This document shows positions 7,315-15,215 of a DNA stretch of 64,000 bases, one piece after another; position 1 is the stretch's first letter, and each line of letters begins with the position of its first letter. The position numbers were made by a program, and so were the translations under genes. The notes beneath the pieces were generated by a model. That model was given only the letters and a program-made list of their open reading frames with translations, had not been told where the DNA came from and ran no database searches. Origin of the DNA: Flagellimonas eckloniae (GTDB taxonomy: Bacteria > Bacteroidota > Bacteroidia > Flavobacteriales > Flavobacteriaceae); the NCBI RefSeq assembly GCF_001413955.1, contig NZ_LCTZ01000002.1, forward strand, positions 930,001-994,000, read 5' to 3'.

Positions 7315-8483
7315 TCGTTCAACTTTCTACGTTTCTTTTCTCTCTGCAAGAGCGCAAGCTCTCTTGTAGTTTGTCCAGCCACTGAGGTATTCTCTTCGGC
7401 TCTTCGAATCAAGTAAGGCATAACATCCCGTACCGGGCCATAGGGAACATATTTTGCAGCATTATAGCCTTCGGCGGTTAGATTAAATGTAATATGGTCG
7501 CTCATGCCATAAAGTTGGCCAAACCAAATATTTGGATTATCTGCATTAATATTTTTCGTTTCCATTTGCTGTATGAGCTTTAAGCAACTTTCTTCGTTAT
7601 GGGTACCCGCAAAAATTGAAATTGTTTCCAAGCGGTCCATCATATATGAAATAGCTGCATTGAAATTATCATCTGTGGCCTGTTTCGATTTGCAAATAGG
7701 ACTCTCGTAGTTCATTTCCTCGGCTCGTTCATTTTCCTTCTCCATATAGGCACCGCGAACTACCTTAAGTCCAATCTTGAAATTTTCGGAAACGGCAATA
7801 CCATTCAATTTTTCCAAGTACTCCAACCTATCCCATCGGTACATCTGTAAGGTATTGAAAACAACTGGTTTTTCCTTGTTGTATTTTCGCATCATCTCCA
7901 ACACCAGATTATCCGCTGCATCTTGAATCCAACTTTCTTCAGCGTCGATAAGTAAGGAAACATCTAGGTCATGGGCTTTTTTGCAAACTTGATTATACCT
8001 ATCAATGACTCTTTTCCATTCCTCTGCTTCGTCAACATTCAACACCTTCCCAGCGCTTACTTTTTCATACAACTCAAAGCGGCCAAACCCCGTAGGTTTA
8101 AAAACGGCAAAAGGAATGGCATCTTTTTCCTTGACAAAATCCAGCACCTGCAACGTTTTTGCTAAGGCAAAATCAAATTGATCTTCATTTTTTTTGCCCT
8201 CAACGGAATAATCTAAAATCGAGAAAACACCTTTTTCGTACATCTTGTCAATCACCGTAAGGCAATCTTCTTCTGTGACTCCACCGCAGAAATGGTCAAA
8301 AACAGTGGCACGTATCAGCCCTTCAATGGGCAGATGGGCCTTAATGGCAAAGTTTGTAACCGCTGTACCAATTTTCACCAAGGGTTCATTGGCAATCAGC
8401 TTGAATAAAAAGTATGCCCTTTCTAATTCAGAATCTGTTTTTAATTGAAAAGCAATTGTTGTATTCTCAAAATTTGGGTTCAT
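7311..8483 (-). CDS. Proline dehydrogenase (PutA-like, monofunctional)
   Basis: Oxidises L-proline to pyrroline-5-carboxylate with FAD, feeding electrons to the respiratory chain. The 390-residue protein has the beta-alpha barrel motifs of the family: FAVFKPTGFGRFELYEK (about 152), VSLLIDAEESWIQDAADN, KVVRGAYMEKENERAEE, IFAGTHNEESCLKL and NIWFGQLYGMSDHITF, ending with RRAEENTSVAGQTTREL, which supplies the substrate-binding arginines. It lacks the P5C dehydrogenase domain of bifunctional PutA. It is convergent with the upstream small gene and shares a TTAA with it. Bases 8484-8574, between it and aroB, form a divergent spacer without a clear promoter match. Confidence 0.95.
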   Translation of the reverse strand: MNPNFENTTIAFQLKTDSELERAYFLFKLIANEPLVKIGTAVTNFAIKAHLPIEGLIRATVFDHFCGGVTEEDCLTVIDKMYEKGVFSILDYSVEGKKNEDQFDFALAKTLQVLDFVKEKDAIPFAVFKPTGFGRFELYEKVSAGKVLNVDEAEEWKRVIDRYNQVCKKAHDLDVSLLIDAEESWIQDAADNLVLEMMRKYNKEKPVVFNTLQMYRWDRLEYLEKLNGIAVSENFKIGLKVVRGAYMEKENERAEEMNYESPICKSKQATDDNFNAAISYMMDRLETISIFAGTHNEESCLKLIQQMETKNINADNPNIWFGQLYGMSDHITFNLTAEGYNAAKYVPYGPVRDVMPYLIRRAEENTSVAGQTTRELALLQREKKRRKLND

Positions 8484-8574
8484 TCTTGTGAATCTATTAA
8501 CGAATCAAATATAAGTAGTGATTCTAGAACAATATCAATAAAATTAGCCTTTATTTTGCAGTGTAATTTGAACT

Positions 8575-9630
8575 ATGGAATTTATTAAATCGCAATCTTA
8601 CGAAGTGCATTTGGAGGAATTGGCGGAAGCCGCTCTTAGACAACATATTGCAAAAAGTAATTATTCCAAGGTATTTGTTTTGGTTGATGAGAATACAAAA
8701 AAGCATTGTTTGCCGCTATTCAAAAAAAAATTGGATATCAAAGCTGATGCAATTTTTGAAATCCTATCTGGTGAAATACATAAAACAATTGAAACATGTT
8801 CGACAGTATGGAGTCTGTTGTCTGATAACGGTGGGGATAGAAAAAGTTTGTTGATTAATCTTGGTGGCGGAGTACTTACTGATTTGGGTGGTTTTGTGGC
8901 ATCGACATTTAAACGTGGAATAGATTTTATAAATATTCCCACTACCCTACTATCAATGGTTGATGCTTCGGTGGGGGGTAAAACGGGAGTTGACCTTGGT
9001 TCCTTGAAAAATCAAATCGGTGTGATCAACCAACCACAAATGGTATTGGTTTTCCCTAAGTTTTTGAATACCCTAGATTCCAGACAAATTGTAAGTGGGT
9101 ATGCCGAGATGTTGAAACATGGCCTTATCAAAGATGCGGAATATTGGAAGTCTCTTAAAAGTGAAAACGATTTTACGGATGCTAAATGCATTAAAAAATC
9201 TATTGCCATAAAGAACGATGTAGTTACCCAAGATCCCACCGAGCAGGGTATACGTAAGATTTTGAATTTTGGACATACCCTTGGGCATGCCATTGAGTCT
9301 TACTGCCTGGAAAACCCAGATAGAGAAACTTTGTTGCATGGTGAGGCCATAGCCGTGGGTATGATTTTGGAGGGATTTCTATCCCACGAATTAAAGGGGT
9401 TGTCCAAACTATCTCTACAAGAGATAAAGGATACTTTTTTAACGCATTTTGAACGTGTTGATTTTAATGCTGAGGACATAAAAGCCATAATCACTCTTTT
9501 AAAATATGACAAGAAGAATTCGCACGGGGATGTGAATTTTGTATTGCTCCAAGCTATTGGAAAAGCTGTTACAGATGTTAAAGTTCCCGTGGATCTTTTT
9601 CATAAAGCGTTCGCTTACTACAAAGAATAA
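8575..9630 (+). CDS. aroB: 3-dehydroquinate synthase
   Basis: Second step of the shikimate pathway: DAHP to 3-dehydroquinate, needing NAD+ and Zn2+ or Co2+. The 351-residue protein shows the NAD-binding block LLINLGGGVLTDLGGFVAST, the signature PTTLLSMVDASVGGKTGVDL, and the metal ligands in GYAEMLKHGLIKD (E), ILNFGHTLGHAIES (H) and LLHGEAIAVGM (H). ATG at 8575 opens the conserved start MEFIKSQSYEV. The gene is monocistronic or leads into the small gene at 9724 after 93 bases. Confidence 0.96.
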   Translation: MEFIKSQSYEVHLEELAEAALRQHIAKSNYSKVFVLVDENTKKHCLPLFKKKLDIKADAIFEILSGEIHKTIETCSTVWSLLSDNGGDRKSLLINLGGGVLTDLGGFVASTFKRGIDFINIPTTLLSMVDASVGGKTGVDLGSLKNQIGVINQPQMVLVFPKFLNTLDSRQIVSGYAEMLKHGLIKDAEYWKSLKSENDFTDAKCIKKSIAIKNDVVTQDPTEQGIRKILNFGHTLGHAIESYCLENPDRETLLHGEAIAVGMILEGFLSHELKGLSKLSLQEIKDTFLTHFERVDFNAEDIKAIITLLKYDKKNSHGDVNFVLLQAIGKAVTDVKVPVDLFHKAFAYYKE

Positions 9631-9723
9631 CCACTTCGTATACTAAAACTTAGGGTTTACAACTCTTTGAAATTATCACTTATAAAAATTCATAGTTTAG
9701 GATAAGAAATTAAAACATCCACT

Positions 9724-10056
9724 ATGAAGCGAATATTAATTGATTACAAAAAACTGAATCACACCGCTGCCGCTAGTTTAATAGACTCCTACCCTTATGG
9801 ATATGGCGATGAAGACATTATTTCCCTTAAAAAGCCCAATGGAGAAATTATTGAAGCTGTTGAGGTAAAAACTGACGATACGGTATACTTGGTCAAAATT
9901 AGTCAGAGCCTTTCCAATTTTATCTCCAACTTTGAAGAGAATATGGAGAAAGAATTGGATAAAGCTGCTAAAGTTGAATTAGATTCTGAACAAGAAGGAC
10001 TTGGTAATGCCGAATTGGAAACGGATAGGGATTTAGAAACCGATAGTCTATACTAA
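9724..10056 (+). CDS. Conserved acidic hypothetical protein, 110 residues
   Basis: A soluble protein with a mixed N-terminal part (MKRILIDYKKLNHTAAASLI) and a strongly acidic, helix-rich C-terminal half (EENMEKELDKAAKVELDSEQ). There is no signal peptide or membrane segment. I recognise the style of N-terminus from flavobacterial proteins of unknown function but know no role. Only 4 bases separate its stop from the convergent DinB-family gene. Confidence 0.72.
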   Translation: MKRILIDYKKLNHTAAASLIDSYPYGYGDEDIISLKKPNGEIIEAVEVKTDDTVYLVKISQSLSNFISNFEENMEKELDKAAKVELDSEQEGLGNAELETDRDLETDSLY

Positions 10057-10060
10057 AAAA

Positions 10061-10585
10061 CTACTTTCCCTCTAAATAACGTTCACGGATTATTGTTAGA
10101 TGATGGGCTTGGTGCCCACATATAATAAATCCCATAGCCCTTACGCTCATTTCTGAGTCACTGGCGATACCTACTCTTTTTAACACATCAGTATTAAAGG
10201 ACTTAAACAGGTTTATCGTAGCATTTCTTACCGCTTCGTATTCGCTACGGATTTCATTCTTTGCTTTTCCAGATATATTCAATCCTTTTATAAAAACATT
10301 CTGGTCAAAACCGGGCAATGGTCTGCTATCATTCCTTGCAAACCGAAGTGCCCTATATTGAAATACCCGTTCTGCATCAATGATATGCATCAGAACTTCG
10401 GCCAAGGTCCATTTTCCATTTGCATACGCATAATTCAATGCGTCACTATCTACATCTTTTAGTACTGATAAAAAAGCCTCTTTGCCATCCTCAAGTTCTT
10501 CCCTTAGAGTTACTTCTCCTAAAGCCAGAATATATGTATGGTAAAAGGAATTGTATTCAGAAATAGGTAACTCTGAACTCAACAT
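10061..10585 (-). CDS. DinB/YfiT-family metal-dependent hydrolase or transferase
   Basis: A 174-residue four-helix-bundle protein of the DinB_2 superfamily. Metal-ligand histidines are placed as expected: first H in WTLAEVLMHIIDAERVFQYR (residues 60-79) and the pair in CGHQAHHLTIIRERYL near the C-terminus. Members use Ni or Zn and often a thiol cofactor; the substrate is unknown. It lies 27 bases downstream of the Lrp-type regulator gene on the same strand and may share its transcript. Confidence 0.88.
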   Translation of the reverse strand: MLSSELPISEYNSFYHTYILALGEVTLREELEDGKEAFLSVLKDVDSDALNYAYANGKWTLAEVLMHIIDAERVFQYRALRFARNDSRPLPGFDQNVFIKGLNISGKAKNEIRSEYEAVRNATINLFKSFNTDVLKRVGIASDSEMSVRAMGFIICGHQAHHLTIIRERYLEGK

Positions 10586-10612
10586 AAAATAAAATTTCTG
10601 TTTTCTTGCTTG

Positions 10613-11092
10613 TTAAAGTTCGTTGAAGATAGTATGCATTAAACGTTTTTTGTCGTTTATGCTCTCCTCCAATGAAATCATAGTCTCCGTTCTACTTATG
10701 CCATCAATGTCATCAATCTTAAAAATGATGTTTTTTGCATGGGTAGTGTCCTTAGCCCTGATTTTACAGAAAATATTGAATTTCCCTGTGGTGATATGGG
10801 CAACGGTTACATATGGAATCTGGTTAAGTCGCTCTAAAACAAATTTTGTTTGATGTGTTTTCTCAAGAAAAATCCCTACGTATGCGATAAAAGAATAACC
10901 AAGTTTCACATAATCCAAAGTAAGTGAAGAACCTTTTATTATTCCAGATTCTTCCATTTTCTTAACTCTAACATGGACTGTTCCTGCGGAAATTAATAGC
11001 TTTTTGGCAATATCCGTAAATGGTGTACGGGTATTATCAATCAACATGTCTAATATCTGGTGGTCAATTTCGTCTAATTTTACTTTACTCAT
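10613..11092 (-). CDS. Lrp/AsnC-family transcriptional regulator
   Basis: A 159-residue regulator: N-terminal winged helix-turn-helix (LDEIDHQILDMLIDNTRTPF then KLLISAGTVHVRVKKMEESG, about 5-50) and a C-terminal RAM ligand-binding domain (YVTVAHITTGKFNIFCKI, and KIDDIDGISRTETMISLEES). It probably senses an amino acid and binds DNA as an octamer. Nearby ald and proline dehydrogenase genes are plausible but unproven targets. The upstream 100 bases to the M14 peptidase gene are very AT-rich. Confidence 0.93.
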   Translation of the reverse strand: MSKVKLDEIDHQILDMLIDNTRTPFTDIAKKLLISAGTVHVRVKKMEESGIIKGSSLTLDYVKLGYSFIAYVGIFLEKTHQTKFVLERLNQIPYVTVAHITTGKFNIFCKIRAKDTTHAKNIIFKIDDIDGISRTETMISLEESINDKKRLMHTIFNEL

Positions 11093-11192
11093 TGTATTGG
11101 TATTTTCAGCAAAATTAAGTAATTAAGAAAATATATTTAAAAAAAATGTGCTTTTTTTAAATAAAATGTAACAAACTACCATAAATGAGTAG

Positions 11193-12302
11193 CTATTTCT
11201 TTTTTGAAAGTATTAAATTCAGAATTTCCTTACGGGAATATAAATCTTCAATAGCCTTTTCGCTGGAACAATCTAGGATTTCATGTCCAAAATACCCCTC
11301 AAGCTTTCCACTATCAATCAATTCAGGTTCAAACAATAGCTTATTGTCCCTGAGAACTTCCTTAAAGCGTATCCCAATATTCTCGTTTGGCTCAAAAAAT
11401 GAGTTGACCAATCCTACATGCCTAACTATTACATCATAAAAAAGTTTTTGATTCTCAGGAATTTCAAGATAGTCCACACTTTTAAATTCTTCTACTTTGC
11501 TTGCTGCTATTGTATTAATGGACTCAATCAATGCATAAAAAATATATTCTCTTGTTTTTTCCCGTTCATAATCTTTTGGGAAATGCCCAGCTTCAAACAA
11601 AATAGTTGGAACCTTTAACATTTGAAATGTATCTCCTACGCAATTGTCATTAAACCCATCATCATACCTTCCCACCTGCCCAGGAATTAATTGCTGTAAC
11701 ATTTTATTCATTGCAACGATTAGTTTCATTGCCTTTTCCCGAGTAGGGGTAACTTGGCGATCTTGATCACTTGCCGGAGCCAAAAAAGATACAGTTGCCG
11801 GTTTGGCATCCTTGCCTGCACTAAAAAGTGTACGTTGATCATGAAGGTTAAAGCAGTAATCTGGTCTAAACTCTTCAAAGACATTCCTTAAAATTTTACT
11901 CTCAGGTTGTGTAAGTTGCTTTGCATCCCTGTTTAAGTCAATCTTATTGGCATTTACACGTGTATATTGTTTTGCTCCATCCGGGTTAAGGATGGGTATA
12001 ATTAATAATGAACAATTTTCTAGAATTGATGTTGCTATTGTTTCCCCAGAACGCAAATAATTAACCAGATCTACTACAGCCTTCGTGGTTGTGGATTCAT
12101 TTCCATGCATTTGGGACCACATCAAGATTTTATTTTTTCCAGTTCCTAAAGAAATGGAGATAATCCCATTCTCTTGAACCGAACTACCAATGGTTTTAAT
12201 TGTGGAAGTCTCGGACTTACCCAGCCATTCCATTTTAAGCATTTCGCTAGTAACGTAACGTCCGTGAATTGATTTTTCTTTAAAGGTTTTATGATTCACC
12301 AT
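11193..12302 (-). CDS. M14-family zinc carboxypeptidase-like protein
   Basis: A 369-residue peptidase-like protein. Zinc ligands are visible in WSQMHGNESTTTKAVVDL (H and E of HxxE, about residue 83) and FNLHDQRTLF (third H, about 154); LLIIPILNPDGAKQYTRVNA and NKIDLNRDAK give the substrate-binding asparagine and arginine. A Glu suited for catalysis occurs in ILFEAGHFPKDYE. No signal peptide is evident, so it is predicted cytoplasmic, as with DUF2817/succinylglutamate-desuccinylase-like branches of the family. Its promoter region overlaps an XRE operator-like palindrome (see 12349-12360), suggesting repression by the divergent regulator. Confidence 0.88.
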   Translation of the reverse strand: MVNHKTFKEKSIHGRYVTSEMLKMEWLGKSETSTIKTIGSSVQENGIISISLGTGKNKILMWSQMHGNESTTTKAVVDLVNYLRSGETIATSILENCSLLIIPILNPDGAKQYTRVNANKIDLNRDAKQLTQPESKILRNVFEEFRPDYCFNLHDQRTLFSAGKDAKPATVSFLAPASDQDRQVTPTREKAMKLIVAMNKMLQQLIPGQVGRYDDGFNDNCVGDTFQMLKVPTILFEAGHFPKDYEREKTREYIFYALIESINTIAASKVEEFKSVDYLEIPENQKLFYDVIVRHVGLVNSFFEPNENIGIRFKEVLRDNKLLFEPELIDSGKLEGYFGHEILDCSSEKAIEDLYSRKEILNLILSKKK

Positions 12303-12327
12303 TGAGTCTGTACAAGAATTAGGTTTA

Positions 12328-12354
12328 CAAAAGTAAATGAAGAATAAATTACAA
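12328..12354 (-). promoter_or_regulatory. Candidate promoter of the M14 gene (TTG-N16-TACTTTTG)
   Basis: On the minus strand TACTTTTG (12335-12328) matches TAnnTTTG, with a TTG (12354-12352) 16 bases upstream, close to the usual 17-23 spacing. The TTG lies inside the perfect palindrome at 12349-12360, and the -7 element inside the degenerate copy TTACAAAAGTAA at 12325-12336, so a protein bound there would cover the promoter. Confidence 0.5.
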
Positions 12355-12360
12355 TTGTAA
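12349..12360. promoter_or_regulatory. Operator-like palindrome TTACAATTGTAA, copy 1
   Basis: A perfect 12-base palindrome. It overlaps the predicted -33 element of the M14 gene. A degenerate relative, TTACAAAAGTAA, lies at 12325-12336. Together with the copies at 12402 and 12561 it is best explained as an operator for the adjacent XRE regulator. Confidence 0.65.
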
Positions 12361-12401
12361 ACATATCTATCCTCAAGAATATTTGTGGAATTGATGTTTG
12401 T

Positions 12402-12412
12402 TTACAATTGTA
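12402..12412. promoter_or_regulatory. Operator-like palindrome TTACAATTGTA, copy 2
   Basis: Matches the 12-base palindrome except for its last base (C at 12413 instead of A). It sits in the middle of the intergenic region, 53 bases from copy 1, about five helical turns. Confidence 0.6.
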
Positions 12413-12560
12413 CCCAATAAAAACTAAATATAATTTAAGTGACTATTAATCATATATTTAAATACTTTTATTAAATCTAATAATTCAAATATATTTTGAT
12501 TATTTTTTAGAATTTCGATAAAAATTCTACCAGCAATGATTACTTTTACTTTATGATTAA

Positions 12561-12572
12561 TTACAATTGTAA
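12561..12572. promoter_or_regulatory. Operator-like palindrome TTACAATTGTAA, copy 3, touching the XRE start codon
   Basis: A perfect copy whose last base is the A of the ATG start codon of the XRE gene at 12572. Bound protein would block transcription start or early elongation, so negative autoregulation is the simplest reading. Confidence 0.65.
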
Positions 12573-12949
12573 TGAATGAAATCATAGATCGCATTAGGTC
12601 AATTATTAACCATTATGGATTAACTGTATCCACTTTTGCGGATAAGATTGGTGTGCAGCGTTCAAGCATTTCCCATCTCCTAAGTGAAAGAAATAAACCA
12701 AGTTTGGATTTTGTAATGAAAGTGGTTCTAGCATATCCTTCAGTAGATCTCTATTGGTTATTATATGGAAAGGGAGATTTTCCAAATCCTGAGCGTGAAA
12801 ATGATTCAGATACCTCTGCCCTATCTGAAATATCAAATACCATAGCAACACACGGAAGCAAAAGTTCTGTACTAACAGCTAAGGAACCCATTCGTATTGC
12901 ATTATTCTATGCAGATGGCACTTTTGAATCTTTCGAGATAAAAAAATAA
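12572..12949 (+). CDS. XRE-family helix-turn-helix regulator
   Basis: A 125-residue protein. The N-terminal 65 residues are a Cro/CI-type HTH: YGLTVSTFADKIGVQRSSIS (helices 2-3) followed by HLLSERNKPSLDFVMKVVLA and the closing helix with DLYWLLYGKGDFPNP. The C-terminal 50 residues are low-complexity and charged and end in a short beta-rich segment (RIALFYADGTFESFEI) that might be a dimerisation or effector segment. It lacks the peptidase domain of LexA/CI-type repressors. The three TTACAATTGTAA sites around its start codon and the divergent M14 promoter suggest it is an autorepressor that also controls the peptidase gene. Confidence 0.9.
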   Translation: MNEIIDRIRSIINHYGLTVSTFADKIGVQRSSISHLLSERNKPSLDFVMKVVLAYPSVDLYWLLYGKGDFPNPERENDSDTSALSEISNTIATHGSKSSVLTAKEPIRIALFYADGTFESFEIKK

Positions 12950-12995
12950 TCATTTCATCTATCCAAATTCTATACTTTACCGTTATTTTGCAGGT

Positions 12996-13373
12996 ATGTT
13001 AAAACAGCTGTTTCTATTTGTACTGGTCCTTTTCTTATGTGCTTGTTCTTCACCGCCGCAACGTAACTGCGCTAATTTTAAAACTGGGAAGTTTATGTTC
13101 AAAAGTGTGATAAATGGAGAAGAGAAGCAAACTACTTTTTCTCGGACGAAAGAAATAGAGATTGATTATTTTGAAGGAAAACAAGATACTTCTTCAATAC
13201 GTTGGATCAATGATTGCGAGTACGTTCTCAAAAATATAAACCCTAAAAATAAGGCTGAAGAGAAATCAATTCATATTAAAATATTGACTACTTCGGATTC
13301 TTCTTATACATTTGAATATAATGCGATTGGAGATAAGCGTAAATTTAAAGGAACTGCATTTAAAATAAACTAA
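12996..13373 (+). CDS. Small conserved lipoprotein
   Basis: A 125-residue protein with a lipoprotein signal peptide (LFLFVLVLFLCACSSPPQ, lipobox cysteine at about 18) and a conserved beta-rich domain (KTGKFMFKSVINGEEKQTTF, YFEGKQDTSSIRWINDCEYV, KNINPKNKAEEKSIHIKILT). In flavobacterial genomes similar short proteins have, to my recollection, been labelled DNA topoisomerase IV; nothing in this sequence supports that, and real topoisomerase IV genes lie 2 kb away. It ends 2 bases before terC and is probably co-transcribed. Function unknown; the product should be anchored in the outer or inner membrane facing the periplasm. Confidence 0.82.
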   Translation: MLKQLFLFVLVLFLCACSSPPQRNCANFKTGKFMFKSVINGEEKQTTFSRTKEIEIDYFEGKQDTSSIRWINDCEYVLKNINPKNKAEEKSIHIKILTTSDSSYTFEYNAIGDKRKFKGTAFKIN

Positions 13374-13375
13374 CC

Positions 13376-14188
13376 ATGCTTGAAATTTTTACGAGTCCAG
13401 ATGCCTGGATGGCCCTACTTACATTGACATTTTTGGAAATCATCCTTGGGATAGACAACATAATCTTTATTTCCATTGCTGCGGGCAAGCTTGAGAAGAA
13501 AGACAGAAAAAAAGCTACAAATCTTGGATTGGTATTGGCCATGGGTATGCGAATAGTACTGCTTTTTGGTATTACATGGTTGACCAAAATGAAAAAACCT
13601 TTTCTAGTATTGGACGAATCTTGGATTACCGGTGGAATAAGCTGGCAAGCTCTAATTTTATTTGTGGGAGGTCTTTTTCTACTTTACAAGAGCACTAAGG
13701 AGATTCGTGAAAAAATTGAGGATAAAGGCCATGATGAACGTGAAGTCACCAAATCAAGGTCTTCATCATTGACCAATGCAATTGTTCAAATAACCGTAAT
13801 TAATATTGTCTTTTCCTTTGATTCTATTCTTACGGCAATTGGAATGACGAATGGTATTTCTCCCAACCCAACTGATGCTTTGATTTTGATGGTAACGGCT
13901 GTGGTTATTTCCGTAATAATTATGATGGTATTCGCCAATCCTGTTGGTGAGTTTGTGAACAAACATCCATCTATACAGGTGTTGGGTCTATCATTCCTTA
14001 TTTTAATTGGGTTTATGCTGATTACAGAAGCGGCACATCTTTCACACTTGGTGGTATTTGACAATGAGATTGGAGCAATACCCAAAGGGTATCTTTACTT
14101 TGCAATATCCTTCTCCTTAATGGTTGAGTTTTTTGACCTAAGAATGAAAAAGAACAAACAGAAAAATGGCGAAACCCTAGAAGGTTAA
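13376..14188 (+). CDS. TerC-family integral membrane protein
   Basis: A 270-residue protein with about seven membrane helices. Family motifs are FLEIILGIDNIIFISIAAGKL near the N-terminus (acidic E and D inside the membrane) and INIVFSFDSILTAIGMTNG in the middle. TerC proteins have been linked to tellurite resistance and, more firmly, to manganese export with metal loading of exported proteins (Alx/MeeF/YkoY). Here it lies 2 bases downstream of the lipoprotein gene and is convergent with the sterol-desaturase-like gene with a 4-base gap. No yybP-ykoY-like leader is visible. Confidence 0.92.
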   Translation: MLEIFTSPDAWMALLTLTFLEIILGIDNIIFISIAAGKLEKKDRKKATNLGLVLAMGMRIVLLFGITWLTKMKKPFLVLDESWITGGISWQALILFVGGLFLLYKSTKEIREKIEDKGHDEREVTKSRSSSLTNAIVQITVINIVFSFDSILTAIGMTNGISPNPTDALILMVTAVVISVIIMMVFANPVGEFVNKHPSIQVLGLSFLILIGFMLITEAAHLSHLVVFDNEIGAIPKGYLYFAISFSLMVEFFDLRMKKNKQKNGETLEG

Positions 14189-14192
14189 AGTT

Positions 14193-15149
14193 CTAATTGG
14201 GTCGCTGGAAAGCCAATTCAGGATGCAGTTGCTTCTGCGTTTCATGCAGTTTCTGTTGCTGCCTTACGGTAAGTGTACTGCCGTCATGGCTCCATCCCGG
14301 AGGGCCAAAAATGTACATTAGTTTGTGGGATAGTTTTTTGGACTTCTTCATATCATTCCAAATATCCTTGAATTCATGGGTAAGGATTACCACAGGATTA
14401 AAAGAATCAGGTGAATGGATAACTCCATATTTTACATCAACATCATCATCAAGCTCTTTCCATGTGCCAAACATTTTATCAAAGATGTTTAAGAATCCAC
14501 CATGGTTCTTGTCCAAATATTCAACATTTTGTGCGTGGTGCACCTGGTGCATAGTATGTGTATTGAAAATTTTCTCAATGAATCCCATTTTAGGAACATA
14601 AACGGAGTGCAGTTGAAATTGCCACAATGCCTCGATTCCCAAACAAACCACAACCATTTCTGGTGGAAACCCAATTGCTGTCATCCACATATAAAATAGA
14701 GGTTTGTACAAAATAGTGAACCATCCATTTCGGACGGCTGTCCCTAGATTAAAATTATCTGAGGAATGGTGCACAATGTGTGCGGCCCATAATATTCGTA
14801 TTTCATGGTTGGCTCTATGGAACCAGTAGTATGTGAAATCATCAGCTAATTGACATAGAATCCAAATATACCATGCGTAACCAAAAGATTCATAGCCCAA
14901 AAAATTCCTTCGAACTCCATCTACCATGGGATTACAGAGCTCATATACACCTTCAAAAAGAACAATTGCAAAAATAACCTTGAACAATGGACCTAAAATT
15001 GCAGACCCAATTCCCATGAAGCCACTTGCAGCTAAATCTTTCCAATTATATAAATGGTCATCACCATGTGCCTTACTGTAAGTTAATTCAAATAAAATAA
15101 ACGCAATAAAAACAGGTACGCCGTATACCAACGGGTTAGTGAAATCCAT
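14193..15149 (-). CDS. Sterol desaturase / fatty acid hydroxylase family protein (copy A)
   Basis: A 318-residue membrane di-iron oxygenase. The histidine clusters are present: YWFHRANHEIRILWAAHIVHHSS (about 115-137, written here in two parts, HRANH and HIVHH), then NTHTMHQVHHAQNVEYLDKN near 200. Four membrane segments are expected, with the active site facing the cytoplasm. Substrate unknown; lipid or carotenoid hydroxylation are family activities. The C-terminal 70 residues extend beyond the histidine core and are basic. A paralogue lies at 48458-49231. Confidence 0.88.
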   Translation of the reverse strand: MDFTNPLVYGVPVFIAFILFELTYSKAHGDDHLYNWKDLAASGFMGIGSAILGPLFKVIFAIVLFEGVYELCNPMVDGVRRNFLGYESFGYAWYIWILCQLADDFTYYWFHRANHEIRILWAAHIVHHSSDNFNLGTAVRNGWFTILYKPLFYMWMTAIGFPPEMVVVCLGIEALWQFQLHSVYVPKMGFIEKIFNTHTMHQVHHAQNVEYLDKNHGGFLNIFDKMFGTWKELDDDVDVKYGVIHSPDSFNPVVILTHEFKDIWNDMKKSKKLSHKLMYIFGPPGWSHDGSTLTVRQQQKLHETQKQLHPELAFQRPN

Positions 15150-15215
15150 ATAAAAAAATTAAGCTATTGGGTTAGGTGTGTATAACTTGAGCGCCAAAAT
15201 AAGTAGAATAATGCA

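Noticed and set aside
13376..14188. A manganese riboswitch (yybP-ykoY) ahead of terC
   Set aside because: terC starts 2 bases after the lipoprotein gene and no such leader fits upstream of 12996 either.
14197..14601. A 134-residue Cys/Ser-rich plus-strand frame
   Set aside because: Complement of the histidine-rich end of the sterol-desaturase-like gene; the cysteine richness is a by-product.
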